Assembly (NCBI GenBank): GCA_907164885.2
Contig: OU015490.1
Location: forward strand, 241,870,449 to 241,934,448
Source: Dolomedes plantarius
Lineage: Eukaryota; Arthropoda; Arachnida; Araneae; Dolomedidae
Direction of reading: 5' to 3'
Length of the DNA stretch: 64,000 nt
Below the pieces are notes generated by a model. That model did not search any database, was not told the DNA's origin, and was given only the letters and a program-made list of their open reading frames with translations. The position numbers and the translations under genes were made by a program. This document shows, piece by piece, positions 23,439-34,924 of the stretch (position 1 is the stretch's first letter; each line of letters begins with the position of its first letter).

Positions 23439-23564
23439 GGGAGTACAATTTATGATTATTTTCGTTATAAGGCTACGCGGTCAAAAGTGTTGGAGATCAC
23501 TGTCCTAAATTATTCTCACTGAAGGTAAGCTAAGGTACAGCTATTAGCCCTTTGGGCTGATAGC

Positions 23565-23613
23565 ATGGATTTCCCCCGGATGGATTTCCCCCGGTAAGAT
23601 GGATTTCCCCCGG
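23565..23613 (+). repeat. Three copies of a 15-bp word
   Basis: atggatttcccccgg occurs at 23565, 23580 and 23599, the last after a 4-base spacer (taag). Short slippage-type tandem repeat. Confidence 0.9.
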
Positions 23614-25930
23614 CTCTGAAGGGGGAAATTTCTCCTCCGAAGGCATTTCCTTTGGGAATTGCCGTTCGCCTCAAAATTTATGTTTTTCAACTGGAGGTTA
23701 AAGTGAGGCACGTTCCGTCCCACTAGGTACTCCTTTAACCCATTACCTTACCTTTACCTTATTACTTCTGAAGAAATCCCCTGTGATAAAGTACTTCAAC
23801 CAGTAAGAATAACTTAATACCTCTACTTTATTCGCAATATATGTTATTTTTACGTCATTGTCCAGCGTGACTATTGTCGGAGTAATAGACTAGAATCCCA
23901 CGAATGAAAGCTCTCATTATGGGGAGGTAAATTAAGGCAGAAATCAAAAGTTAGGAGGTAAAAATTGAAAACAAGGCTTTGAATCATCGTTGTATATCAG
24001 ATTTGACACGATACATAACATCAATGCGGTTAAATTATAGATTCGCGGGCCTGACCTTATAATCATGCCTCACAGTCTGTTATCTTTGAATACGAAAACA
24101 ACAAAAGGTTTCAAAAGGAAAAAAAACGCTTAATTAACTTTAATCGTAATAATGCTGTATAAAATTTGTAATTTTCCCCTCAGCAGCTAAAAAATTCATA
24201 TTATCAAAAAAAGTACAGAAATGTAAAATTAAAAGAAATCTTGATTATTTGTTTTTAAAATTAAACCTGTTATCATGTTAACGTAACAGTTATTGAATTT
24301 TTTTACAGTGAACCGATATACTGCGGAACACATGCAAATTATTCTCAATCGACAATGATTTGCTTAAAAGTCTTTAACATCGATGTTTCCTTCGCTTAAA
24401 ATTTCTGTTTGAGTCACTATGAAAAACAGTAGTAAGTATTTTTTCAGACATTAAGAGTTCCTAGATTATAGCTAACATACACTGAAGTTACAAAAGGCAT
24501 GGGGTTGAGCATGCATTTTACGAAATTTACACAATTTTACAAAAGTTAAAAATGATTATTAAGTCCAAGGTAGGTGAACAGTGGTTCTTTTAAAGCTCGA
24601 GTTTTACTTGAGACTGGAACCGAACCGATGAAGAGATATTATTGTAAATTTCTTGCATACATATTTAGTCTATAGTTTTCAAAGAAATACCTGTTTTAAT
24701 ATTATCATTTTAGTAAAAGTACATCAGAGGAATTAACACTAGTTTAAACCCCAAATTTAGAAATATACATTAAACGGTAAGTCAACACAGCGTAATTATA
24801 AATTTGTAGTGTATTTATAGCGAAACATGCAATAACTTACTTATCTGTCGTATCCACTCTAACCTATTTCTACTAACTTAACTCTATGTGTAGAACAGGC
24901 TTTGCTCTAAAAAATTCACAGCAACCAACCCTACCTATCTTCATTGCAATTATTTTTTATAAACTATATTTCAATGAAAATAAATTGCACAGTTATATTA
25001 CTGTCAATTACGCATGTAATAGCTAAAACAATGTAGTCGTGAGTTTTAACATAAAAAAAATATTTTTTTATATTACATTAAATACACGTGAAAGCTAGTT
25101 TCCCTTAAGTTTAGTTTCTTTGACAATGATGTGCCTTCTAAACTTTGGGATGTTTATAAATAGAGTTCCATGAAAACTCTATCACGGTACCGAAGTTGAC
25201 ATTTTACCTGTTATCTGAAAAGAGTTTGAGATAGAAACGTTAAAATTAATCCTAAAGAGGACGAACATGAGACTAAAAGATTTTTTTCCGCCAAAGGAGA
25301 GTCATACTGTTTATGATATAAACATTGCTTACATCCATTGTTTACCATAACAAGAAATATTTCATGTATCTATAAGTAATGCATAGTGTAAGAAGAAGCG
25401 TTTAACCTGCATTCGGATAATAGCCAAGGCTAGGTCTCGGGCCTTTGAAACCAGAATCTGTAAATTCACGTTCTGTGTAAAGAAAGGCAGGTGAAAATCC
25501 ACTTGAAGCTGTCTAGCTCTCGTGAATGAAAAGATCAGGATTCAACAGGCGAACATAATCTGTAAGGTTTAGTTCAGGATTAATTATAGTTATTTTATTT
25601 TTAATAACCTGTATACCACTCTTAGTGTGCTAGTATCTTAACGTTCGCTCATTCATTGAGCTTGTTAAAAGTTTGTAAAATTTTTACCAAAGACATTTAA
25701 GTATAATTAAATCAGAAAATACTTATAATAAAATCTTTGAAATCCAATTAGAAAATAGTCTGAAATGAACGGAAGCCTAACTTTCGAATACCTAAGTAAT
25801 GACTCTAGTAACACAGTTAAAAAAAATTCTGGGAGTAAAACGACGTCAGTGTTATTAAATGTATAGGAACTACTTATTTAAAAATATGCATTTAAATATA
25901 TATAATATTTACCGTAATGTATTCCTTTAT
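23614..25930. other. Gene-free stretch upstream of paralogue 3
   Basis: AT-rich with no coding region, RNA or transposon termini that I can recognise. It probably contains intron and perhaps leader exon of paralogue 3. Confidence 0.5.
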
Positions 25931-25933
25931 TCT

Positions 25934-25935
25934 AG
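25934..25935 (+). other. Splice acceptor of paralogue 3
   Basis: A tract attcctttattctag ends five bases before the ATG at 25941. A second AG four bases later (25938-25939) could be used instead. An upstream in-frame ATG at 25917 lies before the acceptor and is not used as start here. Confidence 0.6.
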
Positions 25936-25940
25936 ATAGT

Positions 25941-26486
25941 ATGGACGACGAAGATTATAAGTACGTTTATAGGAGGTTCTTATGGGGAGTACTCATTGGT
26001 TGCCTGATTTTTTTGTTGGGGAAGTTAAAAGCTCATATTCCTCACACGTGCTGGAACAACAACCCAAATGGTGATTTCGATGATGGAGCAATGTTTTGTA
26101 TTAATTGTGTTAAGCAATTCATGATAAGGTGTCTCAGTCTACGCAGAAGGCGACTAGCTAGTATGATATTGATGGCTATTTCTATGGCATTTGGAGCATA
26201 TACGCTCATTTTGTCGTATCAACAAGAAGAAATAGACTACAATTATTTGAGATTGAACGGTCTATTCTTTGTTTTGGCATTATACCTTTCTTATGATTAT
26301 AATCTTATAGTTAATTATATTGACAGTTATTTTACGATGTGTGTCGGAAGTTTATTTCTTATACCTGTAGCGTGGTATTACGAGTTTAGTGCTGATTATA
26401 TCTCTGGAGCGATGATATTGTCGGCCATCATCTTGATGATAATGGGACACATACGTCGGATAATGGCCGGGCAGCCGCAACTCTAA
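25941..26486 (+). CDS. Paralogue 3: five-pass membrane protein with H-x-C...C-x2-C motif
   Basis: Intact 181-residue member of the same unrecognised family. The acidic N-terminus (MDDEDY) leads to RRFLWGVLIG, matching RCFLWGTVIE of paralogue 2. IPHTCW (H35, C37), FDDGAMFC (C53) and C56 follow at identical positions. Hydrophobic segments are at about 13-30, 71-88, 105-118, 128-147 and 154-171. A strongly basic patch (LRRRRLA) precedes segment 2, and YLSYDY sits at the third segment's end, paralleling YLSFDY in paralogue 5. The 19 bases around the PHTCW codons are identical to paralogue 2 while flanking codons differ. The acidic N-terminus and the basic first loop and C-terminus suggest N-outside, C-inside topology (inference). 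The first post-acceptor ATG (A at -3) is taken as start. AATAAA occurs near 26679. Confidence 0.87.
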   Translation: MDDEDYKYVYRRFLWGVLIGCLIFLLGKLKAHIPHTCWNNNPNGDFDDGAMFCINCVKQFMIRCLSLRRRRLASMILMAISMAFGAYTLILSYQQEEIDYNYLRLNGLFFVLALYLSYDYNLIVNYIDSYFTMCVGSLFLIPVAWYYEFSADYISGAMILSAIILMIMGHIRRIMAGQPQL

Positions 26487-27490
26487 AGCTCTCCTTGACC
26501 TCCAATTTTTACATTGGCCCTCTTATTCTCTCCAATAGTTCGTCATATTTATATATCGCAACAATACATGTTCGTCTAATGAAGCCCAAATGATCTTCAA
26601 GAAATGTGTTTACGATTTTCATGCTAGTTGAAACACTGTTTTCATGTAACTCAGAAATTTTTTTCTATGAAACTTGGAATAAAGATTCGCTGTTTCAAAA
26701 TCTTGTGCTCTCAGTGGAAAAAACTTCTAATTTACTTATTGTTGATCCTTCAGTTTGTCATCCTGTTAGTTTCCAGAAACTTTTGCTTGATTATTTTCCA
26801 GCTCTTAACCCTTTTTGCGCTGAACTGCTTGAAGTTAAATGTGTGCTTATTAGCTATGCATATTTAATGCCAAAGTGCATGATGGGTGGTATAAGTTTAA
26901 AGGGAAATTGATTGTAGATGTAATGGTAAACATCAAAACTCTTAGTAAAGAGTAACTCTCACTTTTAACAAATGCGCAATAAATGTACATAAAAGCTTGA
27001 TAAACAATTTTGATAGTTATAAGCGCGCTGTGGGAGGACGCATTCTTACAAAGGCATTGTTTATCTTCAGGAGTACAAGCATCGTTGGTATCGAACGTAT
27101 ATAAGCGTTTAAATCCCAAACTGAAAATCAGAAGTAGGGGGTGGAAACGCGTAAATGGGTTCATAGCCTATGAATGATTTTTCGGAGCGTATACATGGGT
27201 TCATAGCACTGAAACGGTCAACCAAAGAGTTTTGATTCAATATTTACTTTTCAGAAAAAAATAACTATTAAACGTGTAATTGTATAAGATACTGCAGTTC
27301 CAATTTCTTTTTGAAAGCATCTAGAAAATGTGTCTGGTCACTTTTGGGAAACGCTCTCAATGCATGCACCTTTTTAAACGATTCTTTTATAATTTTGGTG
27401 TTTTTGAGATTGGTATGATAAATTAAGGAAAAAAATATCGGGCTTTTCATTAATTTGAATCAATTTGAATGGAAAAAAATTACCACGCCT
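26487..27490. other. Gene-free stretch downstream of paralogue 3
   Basis: Probable 3' untranslated and intergenic sequence. A 101-codon open frame at 26606-26911 lacks domains and a good start context and is not called. Nothing else recognised. Confidence 0.5.
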
Positions 27491-27496
27491 TGTATA

Positions 27497-29133
27497 CAGT
27501 GGCTCTTAAAAGTGTTCATACACTTAAGATTTTCAATGAAATACGAGTCTATCCATTAATTAAAATGAATTTCAGAATGGGTATTTAATAAGATCTATAA
27601 TCTATTCTTAACAAAACTACATGAAATATTTTAAAAACATAGAACTTTATTTTTAAGAAACCAATAATCAAAAAGCAACAAAAACTTTATCTCACAAAAG
27701 TCATCGTACACTTGTAAAAAATCTCTACATATTAGTAAATATTCTAATTTTTCGTTAAATTAATATTTATTAGGATATCCTTTAGCATCCACAACAGCTT
27801 TTAAACGTCTGGGAATAGATTGCACTAGTTCTTTTGTAATTTCTGCATCAATGTTCATCCATTCTTCCATCATAATTGGTTTTTAGTTCGCTTTTCCTGT
27901 GAATGTCGTGTTTTACTACTCGAACCTCCAGTTCACTCCAAATATGTTCTGTTGGGTTTAAATCTGGCGATTGAGGAGGTGTTTTCAAAACTTGTGGACA
28001 ATTATAGAGACACCAGAGGCGAACGTTGAGAGCCGCGTGCTTAGGATCGTTATCTTTATAAAAAAACAAAAGTTGTTTCCAATGCCCAAATTTTGAGCTG
28101 ATAATTTTAAATTGTCTCTTAAAATATTTATATAAACAGCATGATTCATTATGCCATCAATAAATACCAAATTACCTAGTCCTGATGCTGACATGCACTC
28201 TCCACACAAGGACACCTCCACCGCCATGCTTAACATCCTACTAAGTTCTTGAGATTAAGTTCCTTATTCTATCTTCTCCATACAGTTATACACCCATCGG
28301 AACCAAAAATGTTAAACTTGCTTTCATCGGCAAATAAGACATTATTCCAATACGTTTGGGCTTATTTATCCTTGATAGTGCGCAGGAAATCCTAAGCTTT
28401 CTGTTTTTCTCACTCACAAAAAAAATTTCTACGGGCAGAACGCCCATGTAATCCAGCTGCTCTGAATCTCGTGAAACAGTTTCAGGTGAAATTGAAGTAG
28501 AAAATGTTTCATTAAATTCTTCAGAAACTTTTGCAGCACTCAAACGTGGATTTTTCACAAATTTTCTAATTATAAATCTCTGATCACGTTTTAACTTTGC
28601 CGGACGACCTTTTCTTACCTTGTTGTCGGTCCGATTTTTTTAAAGCGTTTTATCACATACTGCACAGTAGAATGGGATAAATTAAGTAATTTAGCAATAT
28701 TCCGAACTGATTTATCACTACTATGATGAAAAATAATCAATTTTCGAATGCTGTTTGTTTCTTTACGACTACGAGCTATTTTTAAATAGTAGAATGTTGC
28801 GGTGTAAGCAAGCCAAAAATTAAAGCCAAACGATATTTTAAATGCCACCACAATTCAAAAATAAAGCGCCAGACGATAATTTTAATTATGAATTTATCCG
28901 AAAATATTTTGGTGTACGATGACTTTTGTGAGATCAAGTTTTTGCTACTTTTTGATTACTGGTTTCTTAAAAATAAAGTCTTAGTATGTTTTCAAAATAT
29001 TTCATGTAGTTTCGTTAAGAATAGATTGTAGATCTTATTATTAAATACCCATTCTGAAATATTCCTCTTAATTATGGATAGTCCCCTATTTCACTGAAAA
29101 TCGTAAGTGTACGAACAGTTTTGGGAGCCACTG
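27497..29133 (-). mobile_element. Tc1-like transposon with long (about 230 bp) terminal inverted repeats
   Basis: The left arm starts cagtggctcttaaaagtg and the right arm is the inverse of cagtggctcccaaaactg. Inverted similarity extends inward over about 230 bp (for example cacttaagattttcaatg against cacttacgattttcagtg). TA lies outside both ends (27495-27496, 29134-29135). Within each arm the motif 'gtacactt' recurs near the inner edge, suggesting the IR/DR type of arm seen in some Tc1-like elements. The interior encodes a broken transposase on the - strand. Confidence 0.92.
27848..28851 (-). pseudogene. Tc1-like transposase, multiply frameshifted
   Basis: Pieces on the - strand appear in correct order but different frames. 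A helix-turn-helix region (SVRNIAKLLNLSHSTVQYVI, within 28615-28851) is followed by a second DNA-binding/linker part with RLSAAKVSEEFNETFSTSIS (28286-28558). A middle part (27985-28236) with a poorly kept GNNFCFFIKI comes next. The end contains DNDPKHAALNVRLW and SPDLNPTEHIWSELE (27848-28069), which supply the second Asp and Glu of the DDE triad. At least three shifts make it inactive. Confidence 0.87.
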
Positions 29134-29413
29134 TATGCAGTCATTTGTCACAAACGCTAGATGGAAAAATTGTCAGAGATGTGATCATTTAAAATCGAAG
29201 TATGAAAGTTCTGAGTTTGTAAACATTTGTAACTCGACAACTAAACGTGAAAAAAAATGGAGAATGAATAATGTAATGTGACTTGGAAAATTTGCTATGG
29301 ATTTATTAACCCCGAATTGTTAATACGGAAAATAAAACTAGCGTTGATACACACACTGGCAAATCAGTAAAACAATTTATCTCTAGTACAGTCGAGTTTA
29401 TCACTGTTTAGGC

Positions 29414-30563
29414 CAGTGGTTCAGTGGTTCCCAACCCGTAGAAGTCTGCGGACCACTAAGCCAGAAATTGAACCATGTACGGTACCCCCCCCCCCCCGAC
29501 AACAGACTTGAGAGGGGACCTTCCGGGGGGGTATAGAATATACCACGGGGAAAAGGGATACTCTAATAAAATAAGTATGTTAAACTTTTAAGGTGACTGC
29601 CTACGTTCGGAGCCAATTTTTTAAAAAAATCGTTTTTTTAAGGATTTTTTGGTCTCTTATGGTAAAACAGCATTTAAAAATAAAAAATAAAACTTTCCTG
29701 TAAATACCATACTTTTTTATAAATTGGTCAATTTGAAGTAATTTTTAATGAAATTTAGCTAAAACGCTTATCACTCTGAACAAAATTCTAATGCTACTAT
29801 TATAATTTCCTTCTTACACATGGTACATATAACAGTTATCTTCAAAATGACCTACAATCTAAGAGAAATTTTAAAATGCAAAAATAATACAGACAATTTT
29901 ATGTCCCAATATGAAAATTTTCCCCAATTCGTCATTCCTGTCATTATAAAAACAGCTCCAAACAAAAAACTATTTATTATACATCAATTATTGTACGTCA
30001 TTTCATTAACAATAGCATCTAAAACCTTTCCTGAAAATTTTATCAAATTATATGCATTATTATGTGAAATATCATGATAACGGTAGAGATTTGTGCTAAA
30101 AAACATAATTCTGAGAAAAACGCCTTTAAAGTTGTTTGTCACTTCAATTTTGTATTAGACGATGTTTATTAAAATAGCTATAACTCTGCTTCTAATTGAT
30201 GTAGAATACAAATCTAAGCGGTTTTGAAAAGAGAAAACATTGATTTACAAGATTCTTGCAAAAAATAAAATTGACCAAAATAGTCAAAAAATGGCATTTT
30301 CAACGTAGGCAGTCACCTTAAGACATTTTAATTCAACACCTGATAGTCATCGGATATATTCGGTCCATCTAGTTCAATGAACATTTTTAAAATTTTTTAT
30401 TTCCAATGGTGGGCTAAGGAAACATTCAAAAATATATAAACATAAGAAATACAAGTGAAGAAAAAGAATAGTTGTAATGAACATTGCTTTCAAAATCTCC
30501 CCTAATTTGGCAATTTTTTTATATGTGGTGCCGGACCACTCCCGAGGCTCTCGGGGACCACCG
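29414..30563. mobile_element. Non-autonomous hAT element carrying a nested MITE
   Basis: The left end cagtggttc...ccaaccc and right end ...ggggaccaccg are inverted repeats of hAT type. A perfect 8-bp target duplication gtttaggc flanks the element (29406-29413, 30564-30571). The word cagtggtt is doubled at the left end. A TTAA-flanked element (29592-30317) occupies most of the interior, so the original element was about 420 bp. Confidence 0.88.
29592..30317. mobile_element. TTAA-flanked MITE (family 1) nested in a hAT element
   Basis: Inverted ends ggtgactgcctacgtt and aacgtaggcagtcacc are perfect over 16 bp, with TTAA directly outside (29588-29591, 30318-30321). TTAA duplication is the signature of piggyBac-type integration. 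The 726-bp interior is AT-rich and non-coding. Confidence 0.9.
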
Positions 30564-30904
30564 GTTTAGGCAAAACCCTTTTTTCGACTTTTTTTAAAAA
30601 TCTGCACATCTTAGGGTTTTAACACACTTTAAGTAGCTTTTTTACATGGGGAATTTTGAAATAGCCGTAGCTTTACACACTGATCTCAGTGAGACCTCTA
30701 TTTCACCACTTTTATAATTTCTCTGTATAACGCTATATTACACATCAGCTATTTTTTTTTTAATCCATTCGCGACTTTAAATATTCTTGCTTCATAATGA
30801 CAGTACACGTCTCAAAATACTGCAATTTTCATTTAAGATTGTCTCAGAAATACCTTAGAGTTAAAGAATCTAACTTGAAATAATAATAATAAAGGAAAAT
30901 ACAT

Positions 30905-31150
30905 CAAAATCCATCGTGTCTAGACCGGATATGGGCACGTTAAGTCCTTAGACCGGAAAGTCCTCCTATGAGGTCAGTGGGTGGGGAAGGTACGATCCCC
31001 CATGTCGCCCCTGGGGTGCTCAGTCAAAATTATAGTAGCACCTATCCAAATCAGATTCCAACCCTTGTGATGCTATTATAAACCGTAGCCTCGAACCGAA
31101 GCCTCTATGGGACCTAGTCTGCAACTTCCGGCCAGTGGGCATTAGACAAC
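30905..31150. repeat. Probable retroelement tail or SINE-like repeat
   Basis: Sharply more GC-rich than the surroundings. It contains 'gacctagtctgcaacttccg' and ends in 'gacaacaacaacatc', a simple-repeat tail as left by non-LTR retrotransposition. No tRNA boxes or protein were recognised. Family unknown. Confidence 0.45.
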
Positions 31151-31179
31151 AACAACATCAAAAATCCTAACCTGAGTCT

Positions 31180-31760
31180 GTTAGGCATCTACAAAATTGC
31201 TTTAAATGAGACCCATATCGCGTAAAAAAAAAATCAGTTCTAATCTGATTGTATGGTTCCAAATTTTCATGGGGAGATCCCATAATCTCGATTTTGTAAT
31301 TAACTGATTCCTAAAAACTATATCTTTACCACTTTATTGATTTTTTTTTTCCTTCAGAGTAATTTTTGATATCCACATTCAGTTATATGGGCTTGTGGCG
31401 GCCCTGTGGTACAGCGCGCTGGATTCCGGTGCTGAGGGTGCTCAGATCGAATCCCGGCGTTGCGCCACGAAAAATGCCTCCGTTTGTGTCGTCCCTTCAT
31501 AGGGGGTAATGCTGTCCACCTATATGGTGCCCCCATAATAAAATGGATAGCAAAACTGCGGCGTATTATAGACGAATGTTTGAGTACAAGTGCCTCCGCA
31601 TTGGTTTAAAAAAAAAAAAAATCAGTTATATGCTCAAAAATTAGTCTTGTGTGTTATAATCGGTTATACATTTTCATATAATATGTAAGCCCAAAGAATT
31701 TATCACACTAGCTTTAACTGATGTCTTGTTTCTTATTCAAATCTAATGTAAAAGTGAACG
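31180..31760 (+). repeat. Segmental duplicate A1, interrupted by a SINE
   Basis: Matches 35105-35455 over its length (ttgctttaaatgagaccc, atttcatggggagatc-like block, gattcctaaaaactatatct, taatttttgatat) except for the SINE at 31390-31621, which is absent from the other copy. Confidence 0.88.
31390..31621 (+). mobile_element. tRNA-derived SINE, family 1
   Basis: The head has an A-box-like segment (tgtggtacagcgcgctgg) and a B box (agatcgaatcccg). A central part follows (cttcatagggggtaatg, tatggtgcccccataata), then a tail with gtgcctccgcattgg and A-rich 3' end. Perfect 11-bp target duplicates tcagttatatg lie at 31379-31389 and 31622-31632. The paralogous locus at about 35308 has the empty site, which proves the boundaries. 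Moved by LINE machinery in trans. Confidence 0.95.
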
Positions 31761-31964
31761 TTTTTTCATCTTACTATTTTCTCAATATTTAGTTGGGGCA
31801 TCTCTAGGATGGATGCAAGCTGTTACCCGGCATAGCATAGATTCATAATATTCACAGACGGGGGCTTGTGGGATTTCCATGGCTTCAGGAGCTTCAGGAA
31901 GAGTAGTGGTAATTGCAGTTCATGGGGCGGGCCCTCCACTGTAGAATAATATGGCAATGCATAA

Positions 31965-32155
31965 GGGCCTGTTCACATAGGAGTCCGTTGCGTTGCGTTG
32001 CGTTAAGGAAAAGATGACGTTGAGACGAAAATAAACCAATCATAGGCGTTAAAAATTTCATTGCTAATCGTTTGGAGGCATATGATTGGTTTATTTTCGT
32101 CTCAACGTCATCTTTTCCTTAACGCAACGCAACGGACTCCTATGTGAACAGGCCC
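31965..32155. mobile_element. PIF/Harbinger-type MITE, near-perfect hairpin
   Basis: Arms of about 75-80 bp begin gggcctgttcacatagga and are almost exact inverses, differing mainly in the number of 'gcgtt' words. TAA flanks both sides (31962-31964, 32156-32158). The GGGCCTGTTCACA start and three-base TWA target fit Harbinger/Tourist MITEs. Non-coding, 191 bp. Confidence 0.92.
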
Positions 32156-32589
32156 TAAAACTTCAGTGATCAGCAAAATACGAAAGTAGGAAGGAAAATA
32201 GAAAGTGGGGAAAACAAAAGCTTCGATAGTACAAGTAAAGGTAAAACATGGGGCAAAAAATGAGACAAAGCGAACAAAGAACAGGACAAACAATTAAAGT
32301 TACGAGCAAGAGGTTTCCATGGTGGCATCCAAATGGTATTCATCTGGTGGGCTAATTCGTCCAAATTGTTAGGAGGACGGAGGTGACGCACATGCACAAT
32401 TAAAGTACCAAATCTTATCTCTATTGAACGATTCGTTCTGGGTGTATCGATATTTTCGTCACAAACTGTATTTTTTTACAAGTGTACAAGCCCATAAACG
32501 TGTCACATCTGCTGTCTGTGTTTTATTTAGCAGAATTTTCAAGTCTTTTAAAAATGCACGTCTTATCAAAAATTCAAGATTCCCAGAAT

Positions 32590-32690
32590 AATCTGAGTAA
32601 CTCGAGTTCTGAGTTCATGTAACAAGGTCTTGCACAATCTGCCCTTCAACTATCTTGTCTGGTAACCTGTCAGTCATCGGACCATCGGAA
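32590..32690 (+). repeat. Segmental duplicate B1
   Basis: Matches 34925-35018 (gttctgagttcatgtaacaa, cttgcacaatc, cttcaactatcttgtc, ctgtcagtca). Part of the shuffled duplication spanning 31-35.5 kb. Confidence 0.8.
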
Positions 32691-33221
32691 CAAGTGTTTA
32701 ACTGTGTTTCCTAGGCCAGAGCCTTCAAACACAGATATTTCGTGATTGTGCCATCGGAGAGCAGAAATATCACAGAAAATAAAAAGAAAGTTCGATGAGA
32801 ATCAATAAAAGTTCAGGAAATTGCTACACAAGAAGTGAAGCAGTGGATCTTCTGGTCAGAACTTTGGATGGTGAAAGGAACAGTTCTGATTGGATGTCTT
32901 CTGGATCTTCAAGTAATTCGCTGATGTGGGTGGAGTTTACGGCTGTCTGTAAGCTGGAAATCAATTGGCTAGTGAAGCGAGAATAGAGAAAAGAGATTGG
33001 ATAGAAAGATAAGGTCTGGGATCCGTGAGTTCAATAACTACAAAAATGAGCAAAGCCAAAATGGATTTGCTCAGAGACAGATAATTAAGTTAATAGAAAG
33101 TTTAAGGATAGGAAATAGATATTTATTTTATTTTATAAAATTTTATAGTTGTTTTTTTTGCCTTGGCGAGCCAAGTATTGTTTTTCCTGTCAGTCATACA
33201 CGACCCAGCAACTTAAATAGA

Positions 33222-33292
33222 AGATTTTTCTGAAATCCCTCTCAATATTACAGTATCCTTCAATGACATTTATTGGCTTCTACTACGTACGA
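33222..33292 (+). repeat. Segmental duplicate C1
   Basis: Matches 35033-35105 (agaagatt..tctgaaat, ctcaatattacagtatcc, atttattggcttctactacgta). Confidence 0.8.
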
Positions 33293-33299
33293 CTAAAAG

Positions 33300-34920
33300 T
33301 GTTAACAAACAACCTATGCAAATGCATAGGTGGAGGGGAAAAAGAGATGTAAGATTTGAAAATGCGGTTTCCACTTAACAGTGACTCTTTATTGAGGAAT
33401 GCGCAGAACTAAACAAACAACCTGAGCAGTTCGATTGCGCATATTTGAAAATATACACGTTGTTACAATCTTCTTTTGGTGTAAAACATCAGCTAACCAA
33501 TCGGTTGCTCAAATGAAACATATGTCAAAACAGTCAAGTGACGTTGTTTTATTCTTCTGTTTGTTTCTTAGTACAAAACACTTAACTAAATTAACGTTAA
33601 GTCATAAAGGAACAAACTTCAAAATCATTGGTGTTTTTCACGATAAAGAATAGGGATAAAAATTGACAGAATATTATTCATGTCCTGTTATAATGCAAAT
33701 ACTTTCTCATTATTGGGTGAATGTAGCCGCTTGAATATTTTGCCACTCCGGGAGTCAGATGCCCATGCCGTAATAACTGTACTGAAGGTCGTCAAAAAAG
33801 ATAAGCAAATAAATTTTTTCCGTAATACTTTTAATTCGTAACACTCGCTAAAATTGTTACATCAAGTGATTAATAGCAATTGAATGTTTTTTTTATGATA
33901 AAAATTAGGCGTTAGTTATCCAAAAAAGAAGAACACGAGAATGCCAATATAAATGCCCCTACCCCTTCCACCTATAATTAGATTTCATGTAAATATCTTT
34001 GAGCAGCAAAAAATTTCCACTCATATATTCTGGCAACCCATCTTGTCAGCCTTATAAAACTATTTGTAAAAGAAAAAATGATATATTTGGATGAGAAAGA
34101 ATGAAGTGAAAGGAATTTTTGTTCGTGCAGTTTATTGCATTGATCTGACCTTTCAGGAATATTTTTTTTTTTTTTGTGCGAATAATTTGTAATTTTTACG
34201 GACCACAAATTCGGTTTGATCTAGATATAACTGAAGCCATGTTTTATTTGTAAGTACAAAACTTCTATTAACATAATTAATTTTTAGAATTTTTATGAGA
34301 TATACTCAGACATATACGAAGGAAATATTTAAACAAGTAGGAGTTTTCGAAAGAAATGTTTACTTAGAAAGTAAGCAACATATTTTAAAAAGAATGCTCT
34401 AAAGAGATCTAAAAGAGAATGCTCTTAGGAACTACGTCTGTAGTTAACTATAAAGTTCTGTATACCTGAATGACTCATACTTAATGTTTGGTTATGCGTA
34501 AAAGGTTAAAATTTTAATTTCTAAGATTTAGTGAAAAGTTAGCTCATAGTGAAAATATAATGCATGATTAATCCTAAAGTGGATAACATCTGTGTGACAA
34601 GAATTCCAGTTGCTTTTAAACTTCAAAGTCACATTTTGAAAGTTATATTTTAAAGTAGTTACAACTAATGTAACTCCACCCGTTAGGCATCAACGTTCAG
34701 TTATTTTTTATTATGCTATTTTACGTATAAGAAAGTCGTTTTAACGCATTATATCGTCATATTTCCCAGAGAATAATGAAATCGAAAAACTGATCCATGC
34801 TTCTTTCACAAGCCTATCAACATTCTTGCAATCATCATAATTGACTCTATCCAGTGTAAGATAATTACAAATAAATATACATTTAAGTGCAGTTTCGTGT
34901 CTATGTTTGAAGTACGGGTT
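33300..34920. other. Gene-free stretch
   Basis: AT-rich with no supported gene, RNA or element. Short open frames at 33435-33653 and 33978-34208 show no recognisable features. Confidence 0.5.
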
Positions 34921-34924
34921 GATA

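Larger units (their letters stand above)
22862..23502 (+). mobile_element. hAT element remnant
   Basis: Degenerate inverted ends (cagaggtctccaaagtgg on the left, inverse of cagtgatctccaacactt on the right) enclose a fragment of a hAT transposase C-terminus. The flanking 8-mers ctctaaag and tcctaaat agree at only five positions, so the target duplication is doubtful. A (TA)n tract interrupts the right half. Confidence 0.7.

Noticed and set aside
26606..26911. 101-codon open frame after paralogue 3
   Set aside because: No domain, no membrane pattern like the family, poor start context, AT-rich composition like the surrounding non-coding DNA.
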